In this document: one piece after another, positions 24,648-33,507 of the stretch
How the letters are laid out: every line of letters begins with the position of its first letter
Numbering within the stretch: the stretch's first letter is position 1
DNA from: Algoriphagus yeomjeoni
GTDB lineage: Bacteria > Bacteroidota > Bacteroidia > Cytophagales > Cyclobacteriaceae
Assembly: GCF_003259505.1 (NCBI RefSeq)
Contig: NZ_QLLK01000020.1
Location: forward strand, 1 to 41,713
DNA length: 41,713 nucleotides
Direction of reading: 5' to 3'
Notes under the pieces: model-generated
Told to the model about the DNA's origin: nothing
The model's input: only the letters and a program-made list of their open reading frames with translations
The model's database searches: none
Translations under genes and position numbers: made by a program

Positions 24648-26939
24648 CTATCTTTTGATCCATCTGATTTGAAGAGTTGTCACAGTATTTGAAAAAGTAA
24701 TAAGGTATAGACCCGGTTTCAATACTTCCAGATGTTCGGAAATATCGAATTCATTATAACTGAAAGAGGAGAGCAAACTGCCTTGACTGGTGTAAACGAT
24801 AACTTTTGTCTCTTGAGAAAGGAAGGTTTCAGGAAGATTTACTCTGATTTTTCCAATGGAATGAGGATTTGGAAAAATTGAGATTTGATCAGGGGATATG
24901 GTCGGGTTGTTTTCTAACCGTACAACTTTACTCCAAGACGATTGGCCTGAAAGGTCTAAAACCTTGATTTGATAGTAAGTTGAGGTTGATTTTGAAGTTA
25001 CTGTATCTATAAAGGAATAATAAGCTGGAAGGTCAGAATTACCATGACTCAAAACTTCTCCTATTTTTTTCCACTCCTTCAAAGACCTGTCGGAACTATA
25101 GATTTCAAACTTTTCATTGTCTGTTTCACTTGCTACAGTCCAGCTAATTTCTTTTGAGGTTATATGGTTAGTGGCAATAAGGGAAAGCCAGGTGACTGGA
25201 AGAATACTTAAAGTTCGAAAGCTTCCAACAGTGAAGTTTTTACCTGGTAAATCATCAAAAGTCAAGTTTCTAATGGCCCAAAGGTTAATTGCATCGCTGC
25301 TTTCGACATGGGTTCCTGGAGCGGCATACCCTGTACATACCAAGCGAAGATCTTCTGGCTGATCTACAATTAAATTCATTGCAGAAACCCGCAACTCAAG
25401 TGGATTAGAAGAGGCATTAAGGCCTGAAAACTGGAAATAACTAAAAAGCCGATAAAGAATTGGAGTGCCATCTAGATCATTAAAGCTGGGGTTGAAATCT
25501 GCTCCTCGGTATTCAGTGTAATCCACAGTAAGATTTCCTCCCGCATTTGTACCAAGTAATTGCACCTTCCGGATACCACCATGATACCGATCTCCAAATG
25601 GGAACGTTCCATTTGAAGCAGTTAAAGTTGTTGGGGAATTTGAGTAGGTGAAAGAAGACAAGTTTTCCCAAGAGCCACCTTGATAATCGAACACTCCTGA
25701 ATTTGAGCTATTAATAGTGAGCGAGTTGTTTTGGAAATCCAACTGGCCACTGAGCATTGTGAGATTTCTTAAGACAGAAAGGTTTTGATCTAGAATGACT
25801 TTACCTGAGGGCTTGTTTACAGTTAGATCTTGTGGATTGAGTGAGAAATTCGAAATAGATTGATCATATGTTCCTTCAAATGTGAGATGAGTGGTATTCA
25901 TTAAAAATTGACCTGTGCCTGATTTTAGCATATCACCAGTTAAATTTAATGCAGAGGGTAAGAGCAGGTTTCTAGTTCCTTGTAACTCCAGGTCATGGAA
26001 TGAAGTAATTGTACCAGCATCTGAAAAGGTAGATGTAGGCAGTAATTTTTGAGTTATTCCTGCTCTGAAGATTACTTTCCCATTTATTTGGAAATTGGCG
26101 GCTTCTATCTGTGGCGAGCTACCCTCCAATATCAATTTAGCTCCCGGCTGAAGATCGAAAAGGTTGGCACTTCTTGTTGCAGATCTAAAGACAATATTGG
26201 TATTGCATCTAGATATTAAACTACTTCCATTTTCTACTATAAAATCTCCAAAAACTCCAGATCCATAAATTGGATTTATGTTAAATGAAAATGTTGAGCA
26301 AGCACCAAGATTTGTCAGGTTCTGAATAACTTCTCCTGATTTGATGATGAATCTAACTGCTTTAAAGGGTTCTTCAATTGACAATTGAACACCTGGTCCA
26401 GGGTCGAAAATCACAGTATAGTTACTGTTTTGAGCGTTTCCAGACCAAGCTCCATCCAAAATAATAGCTCTTGAACTTCCTTTGAAAGTTAATGTGCTTG
26501 TTATGGAATTCCCAATCCAGTTAGAACTGTTATGGGCTCCATCTGGAGCTCCCGGCGCATTTCCAGAAAAGCCCTGAAGGGTTCCGTAAATATCTAAATT
26601 GTATCCATTAAGATTTAATTTTACTACTGCATCTTGTGCGTTTATAAATACACTCTTTGCTTCCTCGTTGCCGATTAATGTCACTTGTGTATACCTATCA
26701 ATATAAATATCATTTGTCTGATTAGGCTTATTCGAAGCCGCAGTCCATACTGTTCCGTCATAAACTTGCCAAATAGAAATATTTCCAAAATTTCCGGAAG
26801 CTACTGTGCGATAGGCCCCAGTTTCTTGGCAGAGTGTGACATTATTGTAAAGACAATGAAATGCTACTGCCGAGAATATCAAGTATATTCGGCTTTGAAA
26901 AAGTGCCTTACAGGCCAACGTTTTGCCCCGTGTTTTCAT
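24648..26939 (-). CDS. T9SS-secreted surface protein with C-terminal sorting domain
   Basis: The protein is 763 aa. Signal peptide (about 19-38, then T-L-C-Q). Residues about 40-560 are a Ser/Asn/Thr-rich beta-strand region (G-N-F-G-N-I-S-I-W, N-L-N-G-Y-N-L-D-I-Y-G-T-L) that looks like a beta-helix or repeated-strand adhesin. At about 590-680 lies a fibronectin-like module (I-S-W-T-V-A-S-E-T-D-N-E-K-F-E-I-Y). Residues 686-763 are a type A T9SS sorting domain (I-S-I-F-P-N-P, then L-K-P-G-L-Y-L-I-T-F, ending W-I-K-R). The T9SS moves such proteins across the outer membrane and trims the domain. Ligand and function unknown. It is divergent from the DUF4105 gene with only 41 bp between starts. Confidence 0.85.
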   Translation of the reverse strand: MKTRGKTLACKALFQSRIYLIFSAVAFHCLYNNVTLCQETGAYRTVASGNFGNISIWQVYDGTVWTAASNKPNQTNDIYIDRYTQVTLIGNEEAKSVFINAQDAVVKLNLNGYNLDIYGTLQGFSGNAPGAPDGAHNSSNWIGNSITSTLTFKGSSRAIILDGAWSGNAQNSNYTVIFDPGPGVQLSIEEPFKAVRFIIKSGEVIQNLTNLGACSTFSFNINPIYGSGVFGDFIVENGSSLISRCNTNIVFRSATRSANLFDLQPGAKLILEGSSPQIEAANFQINGKVIFRAGITQKLLPTSTFSDAGTITSFHDLELQGTRNLLLPSALNLTGDMLKSGTGQFLMNTTHLTFEGTYDQSISNFSLNPQDLTVNKPSGKVILDQNLSVLRNLTMLSGQLDFQNNSLTINSSNSGVFDYQGGSWENLSSFTYSNSPTTLTASNGTFPFGDRYHGGIRKVQLLGTNAGGNLTVDYTEYRGADFNPSFNDLDGTPILYRLFSYFQFSGLNASSNPLELRVSAMNLIVDQPEDLRLVCTGYAAPGTHVESSDAINLWAIRNLTFDDLPGKNFTVGSFRTLSILPVTWLSLIATNHITSKEISWTVASETDNEKFEIYSSDRSLKEWKKIGEVLSHGNSDLPAYYSFIDTVTSKSTSTYYQIKVLDLSGQSSWSKVVRLENNPTISPDQISIFPNPHSIGKIRVNLPETFLSQETKVIVYTSQGSLLSSFSYNEFDISEHLEVLKPGLYLITFSNTVTTLQIRWIKR

Positions 26940-26980
26940 TTTAAAAAGTATTCTGAAAAAGCGTCTATTAATTTAGTGAA

Positions 26981-28168
26981 ATGAATTTTAAAAAAACAAT
27001 AATTAGTTTTATTTTTTTCTTGATTGTCAGTGCTTTAGCTCCTATACAAGCCCAGCAATATCAGATTTCCTTACTGACCTGTGACCCGGGAGAGATGATC
27101 TACAGTTCTTTTGGGCATAGCGGGATTCGGGTCATCGAGCTGACTACGGGTAGAGATGTGGTGTATAACTACGGCACGTTTGACTTTGGCGCGCCTAATT
27201 TCGTATTGAATTTTGCCGGAGGCAGACTGGATTACTACCTATCGGTTTCCACCTTCGATCGCTTTATTGCAGAGTATGATTACTTCAACCGTAGCGTTAG
27301 AGAGCAGATTCTAAGTCTGAACGAGCAGCAGAAGTTGGATCTGATTCGGTTTCTCGAGACGAATTACTTGCCTGAGAATAGAGCTTATCGCTATGATTTT
27401 TTCTTTGATAACTGTGCTACCCGTGTGCGTGATGCGATCAGTACGGTTCTAGGAGAGCAGCTGATCTGGGATGATGAAGTGCGAGAGCCGGTGGATAAGA
27501 CATTTCGGGAATTGATAGACGAAATGGTGTATTATATGAGCTGGTCGGATTTGGGAATTGATTTGGCACTGGGTTCCCGACTGGATAGGGATGCTACTCC
27601 GCTGGAGGAGCAGTTTCTGCCTAAGTATGTGGAAGGAGCATTTTCTAGAGCGATGATCCAAGGCGATGGACCTACCCGGCCATTGGTAGAGAAAAACAGG
27701 ACTATCTTGAATTTTGAAAAACCTGAAGGTTCATTCGGAGCGATCAATCCCTACTGGATTTTCTGGGTAGTGGCGATCATTTTTACGGGAATCACATTTT
27801 TTGGATTCAAGAAGAGAAAGCTATTTGTAGGTTTTGACATCGCATTCTTTGGGATATTGGGTATCATAGGAATAGTCATATCCTTGCTGTGGATAGGTTC
27901 GGAAATTCAGTCTACCAAGTATAACTGGAATATTCTCTGGGCATTTCCGGGACATCTGGTTTTAGCTTTCGTTTTATTCAAGAAAACGATCAGACCCTGG
28001 GTGCCGAAGTACCTGCTTTTTGCTTTGATTATGGCAGATGCAGCAGTGGTGTTTTGGATTTTGGGTTGGCAGTCTTTTCATCCAAGCCTGATTCCATTGT
28101 TGTTGGTGCTGATTCTCAGAACTAACTATTTGTATTATAACATCGGGAAATTTAAACGAGTGGTATGA
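26981..28168 (+). CDS. DUF4105 / Lnb-type membrane protein (putative lipoprotein N-acyltransferase)
   Basis: The protein is 395 aa. Signal peptide or first TM (about 5-22, I-Q-A-Q), a periplasmic DUF4105 domain (about 27-240), then five or so TM helices (about 255-390). In the domain, Y-S-S-F-G-H-S-G with H46 and F-D-N-C-A-T-R with C145 are the best candidates for a Cys-His catalytic pair. The same family in Bacteroides was shown to acylate the N-terminus of lipoproteins (Lnb), replacing Lnt, which many Bacteroidota lack. Assignment here rests on domain layout only. There is no lipoprotein-maturation gene next to it, but the window encodes likely substrates. Confidence 0.82.
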   Translation: MNFKKTIISFIFFLIVSALAPIQAQQYQISLLTCDPGEMIYSSFGHSGIRVIELTTGRDVVYNYGTFDFGAPNFVLNFAGGRLDYYLSVSTFDRFIAEYDYFNRSVREQILSLNEQQKLDLIRFLETNYLPENRAYRYDFFFDNCATRVRDAISTVLGEQLIWDDEVREPVDKTFRELIDEMVYYMSWSDLGIDLALGSRLDRDATPLEEQFLPKYVEGAFSRAMIQGDGPTRPLVEKNRTILNFEKPEGSFGAINPYWIFWVVAIIFTGITFFGFKKRKLFVGFDIAFFGILGIIGIVISLLWIGSEIQSTKYNWNILWAFPGHLVLAFVLFKKTIRPWVPKYLLFALIMADAAVVFWILGWQSFHPSLIPLLLVLILRTNYLYYNIGKFKRVV

Positions 28169-28289
28169 CCTCTCGATTTCGAGACTCTCGTCTATAGTTG
28201 CTAAAGGTGACACAGCATGTCAGTTTAGCTAAGTCGAACCCAGATGATTCCTGGTACTTTACTCCATAAATTCTTTCCTTTCTAAACTA

Positions 28290-28320
28290 TTGCATAGGGG
28301 ATTGGTGTTGGGTATTTTCG
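28290..28320 (+). promoter_or_regulatory. Putative uvrB promoter
   Basis: TTG (28290-28292), 20 nt, then TATTTTCG (28313-28320), one mismatch from TAnnTTTG. It lies 10 nt before the uvrB start codon, so any leader would be very short. Confidence 0.4.
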
Positions 28321-28330
28321 GACGAAGCTT

Positions 28331-30373
28331 ATGGAATTCAAACTTACCTCAGATTATCAACCTACGGGAGATCAGCCAAAGGCCATAGAACAGCTAACCG
28401 CTGGAGTCAATAATGGCGATCAGGCCCAGGTACTATTAGGTGTAACCGGTTCGGGGAAAACTTTTACAGTTGCTAACCTAATCCAGCAAACCCAGAAACC
28501 AACACTGGTGCTTAGTCATAACAAGACCTTGGCAGCACAGCTTTACGGCGAGTTCAAGCAGTTTTTCCCTGAAAATGCTGTTGAGTATTTTATTTCCTAC
28601 TACGATTATTACCAGCCCGAAGCGTTTATTCCAACTTCAGGGACCTACATAGAAAAGGATCTTTCCATTAATGAGGAGATCGAGAAGCTTCGATTGAGTG
28701 CATCATCAGCTTTACTTACAGGCCGTAGAGATGTAATCGTGGTGGCTTCTGTGTCGTGCATCTATGGTATAGGAAATCCAGACGAATTTGGCAAAAATGT
28801 CATCAAACTTCAGGAAGGTGATCGTATTCCTAGAAATCAGTTGCTCTTCAAGTTGGTGGATATTCTGTACAGCCGGACGCAGCATGACTTGACTCACGGT
28901 ACTTTTAGGGTGAAAGGAGATACGGTAGATATCTTTGTTGCCTATGCCGACTGGGGATATAGAATTTTCTTTTGGGGAGATGAAATTGAGGCGATTCAGC
29001 GGTTTGATCCGGCTACTGGTAAGAAACTCAATGACGAGAAAATCATCTCGATTTTCCCTGCTAACTTATTTGTGACAGGAAAAGACACCTTGCAGACGGC
29101 TATTCATGAGATCCAATATGACATGGTGGATCAGGTGAATTTCTTTGAAAAAGAGGGCAAATTCATGGAGGCTAAGAGACTTCAGGAACGAACCGAATTT
29201 GATTTGGAAATGATGCGTGAGTTGGGCTATTGCTCAGGAGTGGAAAATTATTCCAGGTATTTTGACCGTAGAGCTCCAGGCGCTAGACCGTTCTGTTTGT
29301 TGGATTATTTCCCAGATGATTTTCTTATGGTAGTGGATGAAAGCCATGTGACATTGCCGCAAGTACGCGCTATGTGGGGAGGGGATAGATCCAGAAAAAT
29401 CAATTTGGTAGATTTTGGTTTTAGGCTTCCTTCTGCTTTGGATAATCGTCCTTTGAAGTTTGAGGAATTTCAGGATTTGACTAATCAGGTGGTTTACGTC
29501 TCTGCGACTCCTGCAGATTATGAATTGTCCTTGACCGAAGGGGTAGTAGTAGAGCAAATCATACGACCTACCGGGCTTTTGGATCCTACCATCGAAGTGA
29601 GGCCAAGTCAGAATCAAATCGATGATTTGCTGGAGGAGATCGATCAAACGATTAAGACCGGTGCAAGAACTTTGGTGACTACGCTAACCAAACGAATGGC
29701 TGAAGAGCTTCAGAAATTCCTCGAAAGAGCCGGGGTAAAGTCACGTTACATTCACTCTGAAGTAAAAACACTTGATCGGGTGGAGATTTTGCGGGAGCTG
29801 AGATTAGGGATTTTCGACGTGCTTGTCGGGGTGAATCTGCTTAGAGAAGGGCTGGATTTACCGGAGGTTTCTTTGGTGGCGATCTTGGATGCCGATAAGG
29901 AAGGATTCCTTAGAAATGAGCGTAGTTTGGTACAGACGATTGGTCGCGCTGCGCGAAATTCAGAAGGACGCGTGATTATGTATGCGGATAAAATCACTGA
30001 TTCCATGCAGCTAGCGATCGATGAAACCAAGCGTAGAAGAGCTTTACAAATAGAATACAACGAGAAGCACAGTATTACGCCTACAACCATTTTGAAATCG
30101 CACGATAAAATCATGGGACAGACAAAGGTGGCCGATTCCAAGAAAAATGCCAAGTTCTACGCCGAACCAATGCCGGGTGAAGAAAGTATGGCAGCTGATC
30201 CGGTGGTACAATATTTAAGCAAAGACAAGTTGGAAAAACTGATCATACAGACTCAGAAATTAATGGAGAAAGCTGCCAAGGAATTGAACTTCATGGAAGC
30301 TGCTCGACTTCGGGATGAGTGGCAATCCCAGAAATCCAGATTGGAACAATTGAATCGTGGAGTAAAGAAATAG
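28331..30373 (+). CDS. uvrB: UvrABC system protein B (excinuclease, damage verification)
   Basis: The protein is 680 aa, the normal length. Helicase motif I is G-V-T-G-S-G-K-T (37-44). The DNA-clamping beta-hairpin is Y-Y-D-Y-Y-Q-P-E-A-F-I-P, followed by I-E-K-D-L-S-I-N. Motif II is in V-V-D-E-S-H, then L-P-Q-V-R-A-M-W-G-G-D. Motif VI is Q-T-I-G-R-A-A-R-N. A UVR motif at about 637-672 (L-E-K-L-I-I-Q-T-Q-K, then A-A-R-L-R-D-E-W) binds UvrC or UvrA. UvrB receives damaged DNA from UvrA and directs UvrC incision in nucleotide-excision repair. No uvrA or uvrC is linked. The AlbA_2 gene begins 27 nt downstream and is likely co-transcribed. Confidence 0.97.
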   Translation: MEFKLTSDYQPTGDQPKAIEQLTAGVNNGDQAQVLLGVTGSGKTFTVANLIQQTQKPTLVLSHNKTLAAQLYGEFKQFFPENAVEYFISYYDYYQPEAFIPTSGTYIEKDLSINEEIEKLRLSASSALLTGRRDVIVVASVSCIYGIGNPDEFGKNVIKLQEGDRIPRNQLLFKLVDILYSRTQHDLTHGTFRVKGDTVDIFVAYADWGYRIFFWGDEIEAIQRFDPATGKKLNDEKIISIFPANLFVTGKDTLQTAIHEIQYDMVDQVNFFEKEGKFMEAKRLQERTEFDLEMMRELGYCSGVENYSRYFDRRAPGARPFCLLDYFPDDFLMVVDESHVTLPQVRAMWGGDRSRKINLVDFGFRLPSALDNRPLKFEEFQDLTNQVVYVSATPADYELSLTEGVVVEQIIRPTGLLDPTIEVRPSQNQIDDLLEEIDQTIKTGARTLVTTLTKRMAEELQKFLERAGVKSRYIHSEVKTLDRVEILRELRLGIFDVLVGVNLLREGLDLPEVSLVAILDADKEGFLRNERSLVQTIGRAARNSEGRVIMYADKITDSMQLAIDETKRRRALQIEYNEKHSITPTTILKSHDKIMGQTKVADSKKNAKFYAEPMPGEESMAADPVVQYLSKDKLEKLIIQTQKLMEKAAKELNFMEAARLRDEWQSQKSRLEQLNRGVKK

Positions 30374-30400
30374 GCTTGAAAGAGCCAAAAATTAGTAAAA

Positions 30401-31036
30401 ATGACGCTTCAAGAGGTGAAGTTGCTTGCTGCCAAAGGCGAGGGGCTGAGAATAGAATTTAAGAAGAAAGCGACCTATCCGGAGAAGATTGTCCGTGAGT
30501 TAATTGCCTTTGCAAATACTGCTGGAGGAGATTTATTGATTGGTGTGGATGATGATGGGACGGTATGTGGGCAGCGATATATTGAAGAAGAGATTTTTGT
30601 GATGGAAAAGGCGATTAAGGAGTTGATTTTTCCAACATTAGCCTATGAACTGTCTTCTTTGAAGCTGAATGAGAAAAAGGGTATTGCAGTTTTCAAGGTT
30701 CCTGTAAGTCCAAATCGTCCTCATTATCTGAAAGATAAAGACCGGAAACAAGCTTTCATACGAGTAGCAGACCGCTCGGTGCAGGCGAGTAGGGAAGTTT
30801 GGGAGATTTTGAGAAGAGGTAAAAATCCTCGTGATATGGTCTTTACCTATGGAAATAAAGAAGAAATCCTGATGAAAGCGTTAGGAGAGACGGATAAAAT
30901 CACCTTGAAGGAATTTGCCAAGCTTGCAAAGCTTCCAAAATTTTTAGCTTCCAAAACCTTGGTTCGATTAACCTTAGCCAATGTTTTACTGATTCATCCC
31001 CAGGAATCGGAGGATTTTTTTACACTGAAAGAGTAG
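30401..31036 (+). CDS. AlbA_2 (Schlafen-like) domain DNA-binding protein
   Basis: The protein is 211 aa. Residues about 10-130 match the AlbA_2 fold: G-E-G-L-R-I-E-F-K-K-K, V-R-E-L-I-A-F-A-N-T-A-G-G-D-L-L-I-G-V-D-D-D-G and A-F-I-R-V-A-D-R-S. The C-terminal third (about 150-211) looks like a winged helix (I-T-L-K-E-F-A-K-L-A-K). The family includes putative nucleic-acid binders and regulators, some acting on RNA; function not known. Its position 27 nt after uvrB suggests shared expression and a possible link to repair. The 3' end overlaps the convergent PLP-enzyme gene by 17 nt. Confidence 0.85.
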   Translation: MTLQEVKLLAAKGEGLRIEFKKKATYPEKIVRELIAFANTAGGDLLIGVDDDGTVCGQRYIEEEIFVMEKAIKELIFPTLAYELSSLKLNEKKGIAVFKVPVSPNRPHYLKDKDRKQAFIRVADRSVQASREVWEILRRGKNPRDMVFTYGNKEEILMKALGETDKITLKEFAKLAKLPKFLASKTLVRLTLANVLLIHPQESEDFFTLKE

Positions 31037-31943
31037 GTAGTTTTATCCTAGTCCTTTCGGTAAAACCCATATTTCCCTGCAGTCCTCCTGAGTGAATCAT
31101 CAGAATTTTTGAGCCTTTGGGGAAGTAGCCTTTTTTGATTAAGTCCCAGATTCCAAATGCCATTTTCCCAGTATAAATTGGATCAAGTACTATCTCAAAT
31201 TGTTCATAAAACCACCAGATAAAATCAATTAACTCTTGTTTGTATTTGGCATAGCCACCGGAGTGGTAATTAGTGAAAATCTCGTAGGAGCCTTGGCTCT
31301 TTAGCTCATGTTTTTCGAGTAGTCCAGCAATTTCTTGATGTATGAACTCACCTTTCAGAGAAGAAAAACCAAGTAACTTTTGGTTTGAATCAAGGGAAGC
31401 AAAAAGTCCTGCGAAAGTGCCCCCAGTTCCTATGGAAGAGCAAATATGGGAGAATTGCTGATCGTCTAAGTCTAAGATTTCCTGGGTGCCTTTGATGGCA
31501 AGTTCATTGGTTCCTCCTTCTGGAATGAGGTAGAAATCACCAAACCTAGCTTTTAGATCAGCTAGAAACTCAGGATCAGTTTTATTTCTGTAGGCAGTTC
31601 TGTCAATAAAGTGAAGGTGCATTCCAAGCTTTTCAGCATGTGCAAGCGTGGCGTTCAAAGGTTCAGATCTTTCTCCACGTATGATTCCAATTGATTCAAG
31701 GCCTTCAGCTTTTGCCGCCTCGGCAGTGGCATAAATATGATTGGAAAAAGCGCCTCCAAAAGTCAAAATAGTTGATTTACCTTGTGATTTCGATTGTTCC
31801 AGGTTGTGTTTGAGTTTGAAAAATTTGTTTCCCGAAACCATTGGATTGACTAAATCCAAGCGCTTGATTGCCAATTCTATTCCCTTTTCCTCCAAAAAAG
31901 AATGTGAAATGAATTGTGTAGGAATTGGATTGGGGAGGAGCAT
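31020..31943 (-). CDS. PLP-dependent ACC deaminase/D-cysteine desulfhydrase-family enzyme
   Basis: The protein is 307 aa, fold type II. S-G-N-K-F-F-K-L holds the likely PLP-binding K40, G-G-A-F-S-N-H binds the cofactor ring side, and S-I-G-T-G-G-T-F-A-G is the phosphate loop. H-S-G-G-L-Q-G near the C-terminus is usual. The family includes 1-aminocyclopropane-1-carboxylate deaminases and D-cysteine desulfhydrases, which give alpha-keto acids plus ammonia (and sulfide). Which reaction occurs here cannot be told from sequence. Such enzymes release enamines that RidA would process, but the two genes are about 8 kb apart. Confidence 0.88.
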   Translation of the reverse strand: MLLPNPIPTQFISHSFLEEKGIELAIKRLDLVNPMVSGNKFFKLKHNLEQSKSQGKSTILTFGGAFSNHIYATAEAAKAEGLESIGIIRGERSEPLNATLAHAEKLGMHLHFIDRTAYRNKTDPEFLADLKARFGDFYLIPEGGTNELAIKGTQEILDLDDQQFSHICSSIGTGGTFAGLFASLDSNQKLLGFSSLKGEFIHQEIAGLLEKHELKSQGSYEIFTNYHSGGYAKYKQELIDFIWWFYEQFEIVLDPIYTGKMAFGIWDLIKKGYFPKGSKILMIHSGGLQGNMGFTERTRIKLPTLSV

Positions 31944-31989
31944 TTGCGCTGCTTTTTTGCTAAGGTGTCAAAGTTAAGCCTGATAATCC

Positions 31990-31997
31990 TATTTTTG
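31990..31997 (+). promoter_or_regulatory. -7 element very close to the RluD-like start
   Basis: TATTTTTG is an exact TAnnTTTG, but the annotated ATG (32002) begins only 5 nt after it. If used, the RNA would start at or near the start codon. No convincing -33 is found. Confidence 0.4.
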
Positions 31998-32001
31998 CAG
32001 C

Positions 32002-33036
32002 ATGAGCATGCACCCAGAGGAAGATTTTGATGAGGAGGAATTAGAGCTTTACGAACATTTTAAGTTTGTAATCGACAAAGGCCAGACTCCAATCAGGATC
32101 GATAAATTTTTGACAGGCAAAATAGCTTTTGCTACCCGAAATAAGATACAGCAAGCCATAGACGCTGGGGCTATTCAGGTAAATGGGGAATCTATCAAGG
32201 GAAGTTACAAGGTAAAACCGCTGGATGATATTCGCGTGCTGATGGGCAAACCTCCCCGCGACACGGAAGTTGTGCCTGAGGATATCCCGTTGGATTTTGT
32301 GTATGAAGACCAGTACTTGCTCGTGGTGAACAAGCCTGCGGGGATGGTCGTGCATCCTGCTCATGGTAACTGGTCAGGAACACTAGTAAATGGGCTGGTG
32401 CATCATTTTCAGCATCTGCCAGAAATGAAAGGCAATGAAGGCCGACCTGGTCTGGTGCACAGGATAGATAAGGATACTTCTGGATTGCTTGTAATAGCGA
32501 AAGCTGAAGAAGTGATGACACATCTTGCCAAGCAATTTTTTCACCATACAATTGAGCGGACGTATTTGGCGTTGGTGTGGGGAGAGCCGGAAGAGGATAG
32601 TGGGACTATCACTGGTCATGTAGGGCGAAGTGCCAAAAACCGCAAGGTCATGGATGTGTATCCAGATGGAAGTCAGGGCAAGCATGCCGTGACCCACTGG
32701 AAAGTTCTACAGCGATTGAGGTATGTGTCACTGATCCAGTGTAACCTGGAGACAGGACGTACCCATCAGATCCGTGCACATATGAAATTCTTGGGACATC
32801 CGCTTTTCAATGATGCCATGTATGGAGGAGATAAAATCCGCAAGGGAACCCAATTTTCTAAGTATAAAACTTTTGTGCAAAATGCTTTCGAGCTGCTACC
32901 GCGCCAAGCGCTACATGCAAAGTCACTCGGATTCATACATCCTGTGACTAACGAAAAACTCTATTTCGAAGCTCCCTTGCCTGATGATTTTCAGTCAGCT
33001 TTAGCTAAGTGGGAAAATTACGTGAACTTTGAATAG
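32002..33036 (+). CDS. RluD-type pseudouridine synthase
   Basis: The protein is 344 aa. An acidic N-terminal extension (about 1-18), S4 domain (about 28-80, I-R-I-D-K-F-L through V-N-G-E), then the RluA-family catalytic domain. H-R-I-D-K-D-T-S-G has the catalytic D156. G-R-T-H-Q-I-R-A-H-M is present. RluD modifies 23S helix 69 (U1911, U1915, U1917 in E. coli); the RluA/C branches cannot be excluded from sequence alone, but N-K-P-A-G-M-V-V-H-P and H-T-I-E-R-T-Y-L-A-L-V-W-G favour RluD. Start is either 32002 or the Met two codons later (32008); see the promoter entry. Divergent from the PLP-enzyme gene. Confidence 0.88.
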   Translation: MSMHPEEDFDEEELELYEHFKFVIDKGQTPIRIDKFLTGKIAFATRNKIQQAIDAGAIQVNGESIKGSYKVKPLDDIRVLMGKPPRDTEVVPEDIPLDFVYEDQYLLVVNKPAGMVVHPAHGNWSGTLVNGLVHHFQHLPEMKGNEGRPGLVHRIDKDTSGLLVIAKAEEVMTHLAKQFFHHTIERTYLALVWGEPEEDSGTITGHVGRSAKNRKVMDVYPDGSQGKHAVTHWKVLQRLRYVSLIQCNLETGRTHQIRAHMKFLGHPLFNDAMYGGDKIRKGTQFSKYKTFVQNAFELLPRQALHAKSLGFIHPVTNEKLYFEAPLPDDFQSALAKWENYVNFE

Positions 33037-33351
33037 GGTGTTCCGTTAAAGAATAATCAATATTTAATCTATAATGCTATGAATTCGGCAATAAAAACCC
33101 TGTTTAGGAGCTATATTGGCAATATTGATGGGTTTCGTTGAAAAATAGTCAATTTGAGCTCTGATTATTTACCTATTTTTGATGATATAGCATTTTACAA
33201 GTGATTTTATTAAAAATACTGTAAATATTCAGTTTTATTTTTGAATTATTTGCAAAAAATAAACCGACCTTCTATATTTGAATCATACAAAGAGGGAAAA
33301 ACAAACGGTTTACTCTCAAAGCACTCAGAATACATTGAAATTAAACTACAC
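33037..33351. other. Region before tRNA-like gene 1, with its promoter and leader
   Basis: AT-rich; the promoter is at 33249-33280 and the leader is about 65 nt. A 63-codon frame (33241-33432) overlaps tRNA-like gene 1 and is rejected. No other gene is seen. Confidence 0.6.
33249..33280 (+). promoter_or_regulatory. Promoter of tRNA-like gene 1
   Basis: TTTG (33249-33252), exactly 20 nt, then TATATTTG (33273-33280): both boxes match the Bacteroidota consensus. Confidence 0.75.
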
Positions 33352-33476
33352 TGTAGGATGTTGAAATTGGCAGACAAGCCCTCCTGTCTCGGGGGTGGAG
33401 GTCATAGGATAAAGCATTTAGCGAGCTCGTAAATTTGCCTAACTACTCCGTGGAGGTTCGAATCCTTCTCCTACAG
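33352..33476 (+). tRNA. Class II tRNA-like gene, anticodon GUC, enlarged variable arm (copy 1)
   Basis: Acceptor TGTAGGA (33352-33358) pairs fully with TCCTACA (33469-33475); G73 is at 33476 and CCA is not encoded. The D arm is of leucine type (TTG/CAA around AAATTGGCAGA, with G18G19 present). The anticodon stem CCCTC/GGGGG has one U-G pair; the loop CTGTCTC has U33, anticodon GUC (33386-33388) and U37, where a purine is normal. The T arm is GGAGG-TTCGAAT-CCTTC. The variable arm closes with GGAG (33397-33400) and CTCC (33446-33449) around 45 nt, which can fold further (ATTTA/TAAAT around CGAGCTCG). U8, A14 and A15-U48 are in place, so a tRNA core fold is supported. Long arm plus G73 resembles serine-tRNA identity; GUC would read Asp codons. 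Aminoacylation is unknown. Confidence 0.75.
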
Positions 33477-33507
33477 CAGGTTATTTTGGGTTTATTGTTA
33501 ATTGACT

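Noticed and set aside
28175..28190. TCTCGA/TCGAGA palindrome after the DUF4105 gene
   Set aside because: Six pairs with a 2-nt loop and no T run; too little to support a terminator or an operator.
33241..33432. 63-codon frame across the first tRNA-like gene
   Set aside because: It starts in the promoter and ends inside a structured RNA; the fold explains the sequence better.
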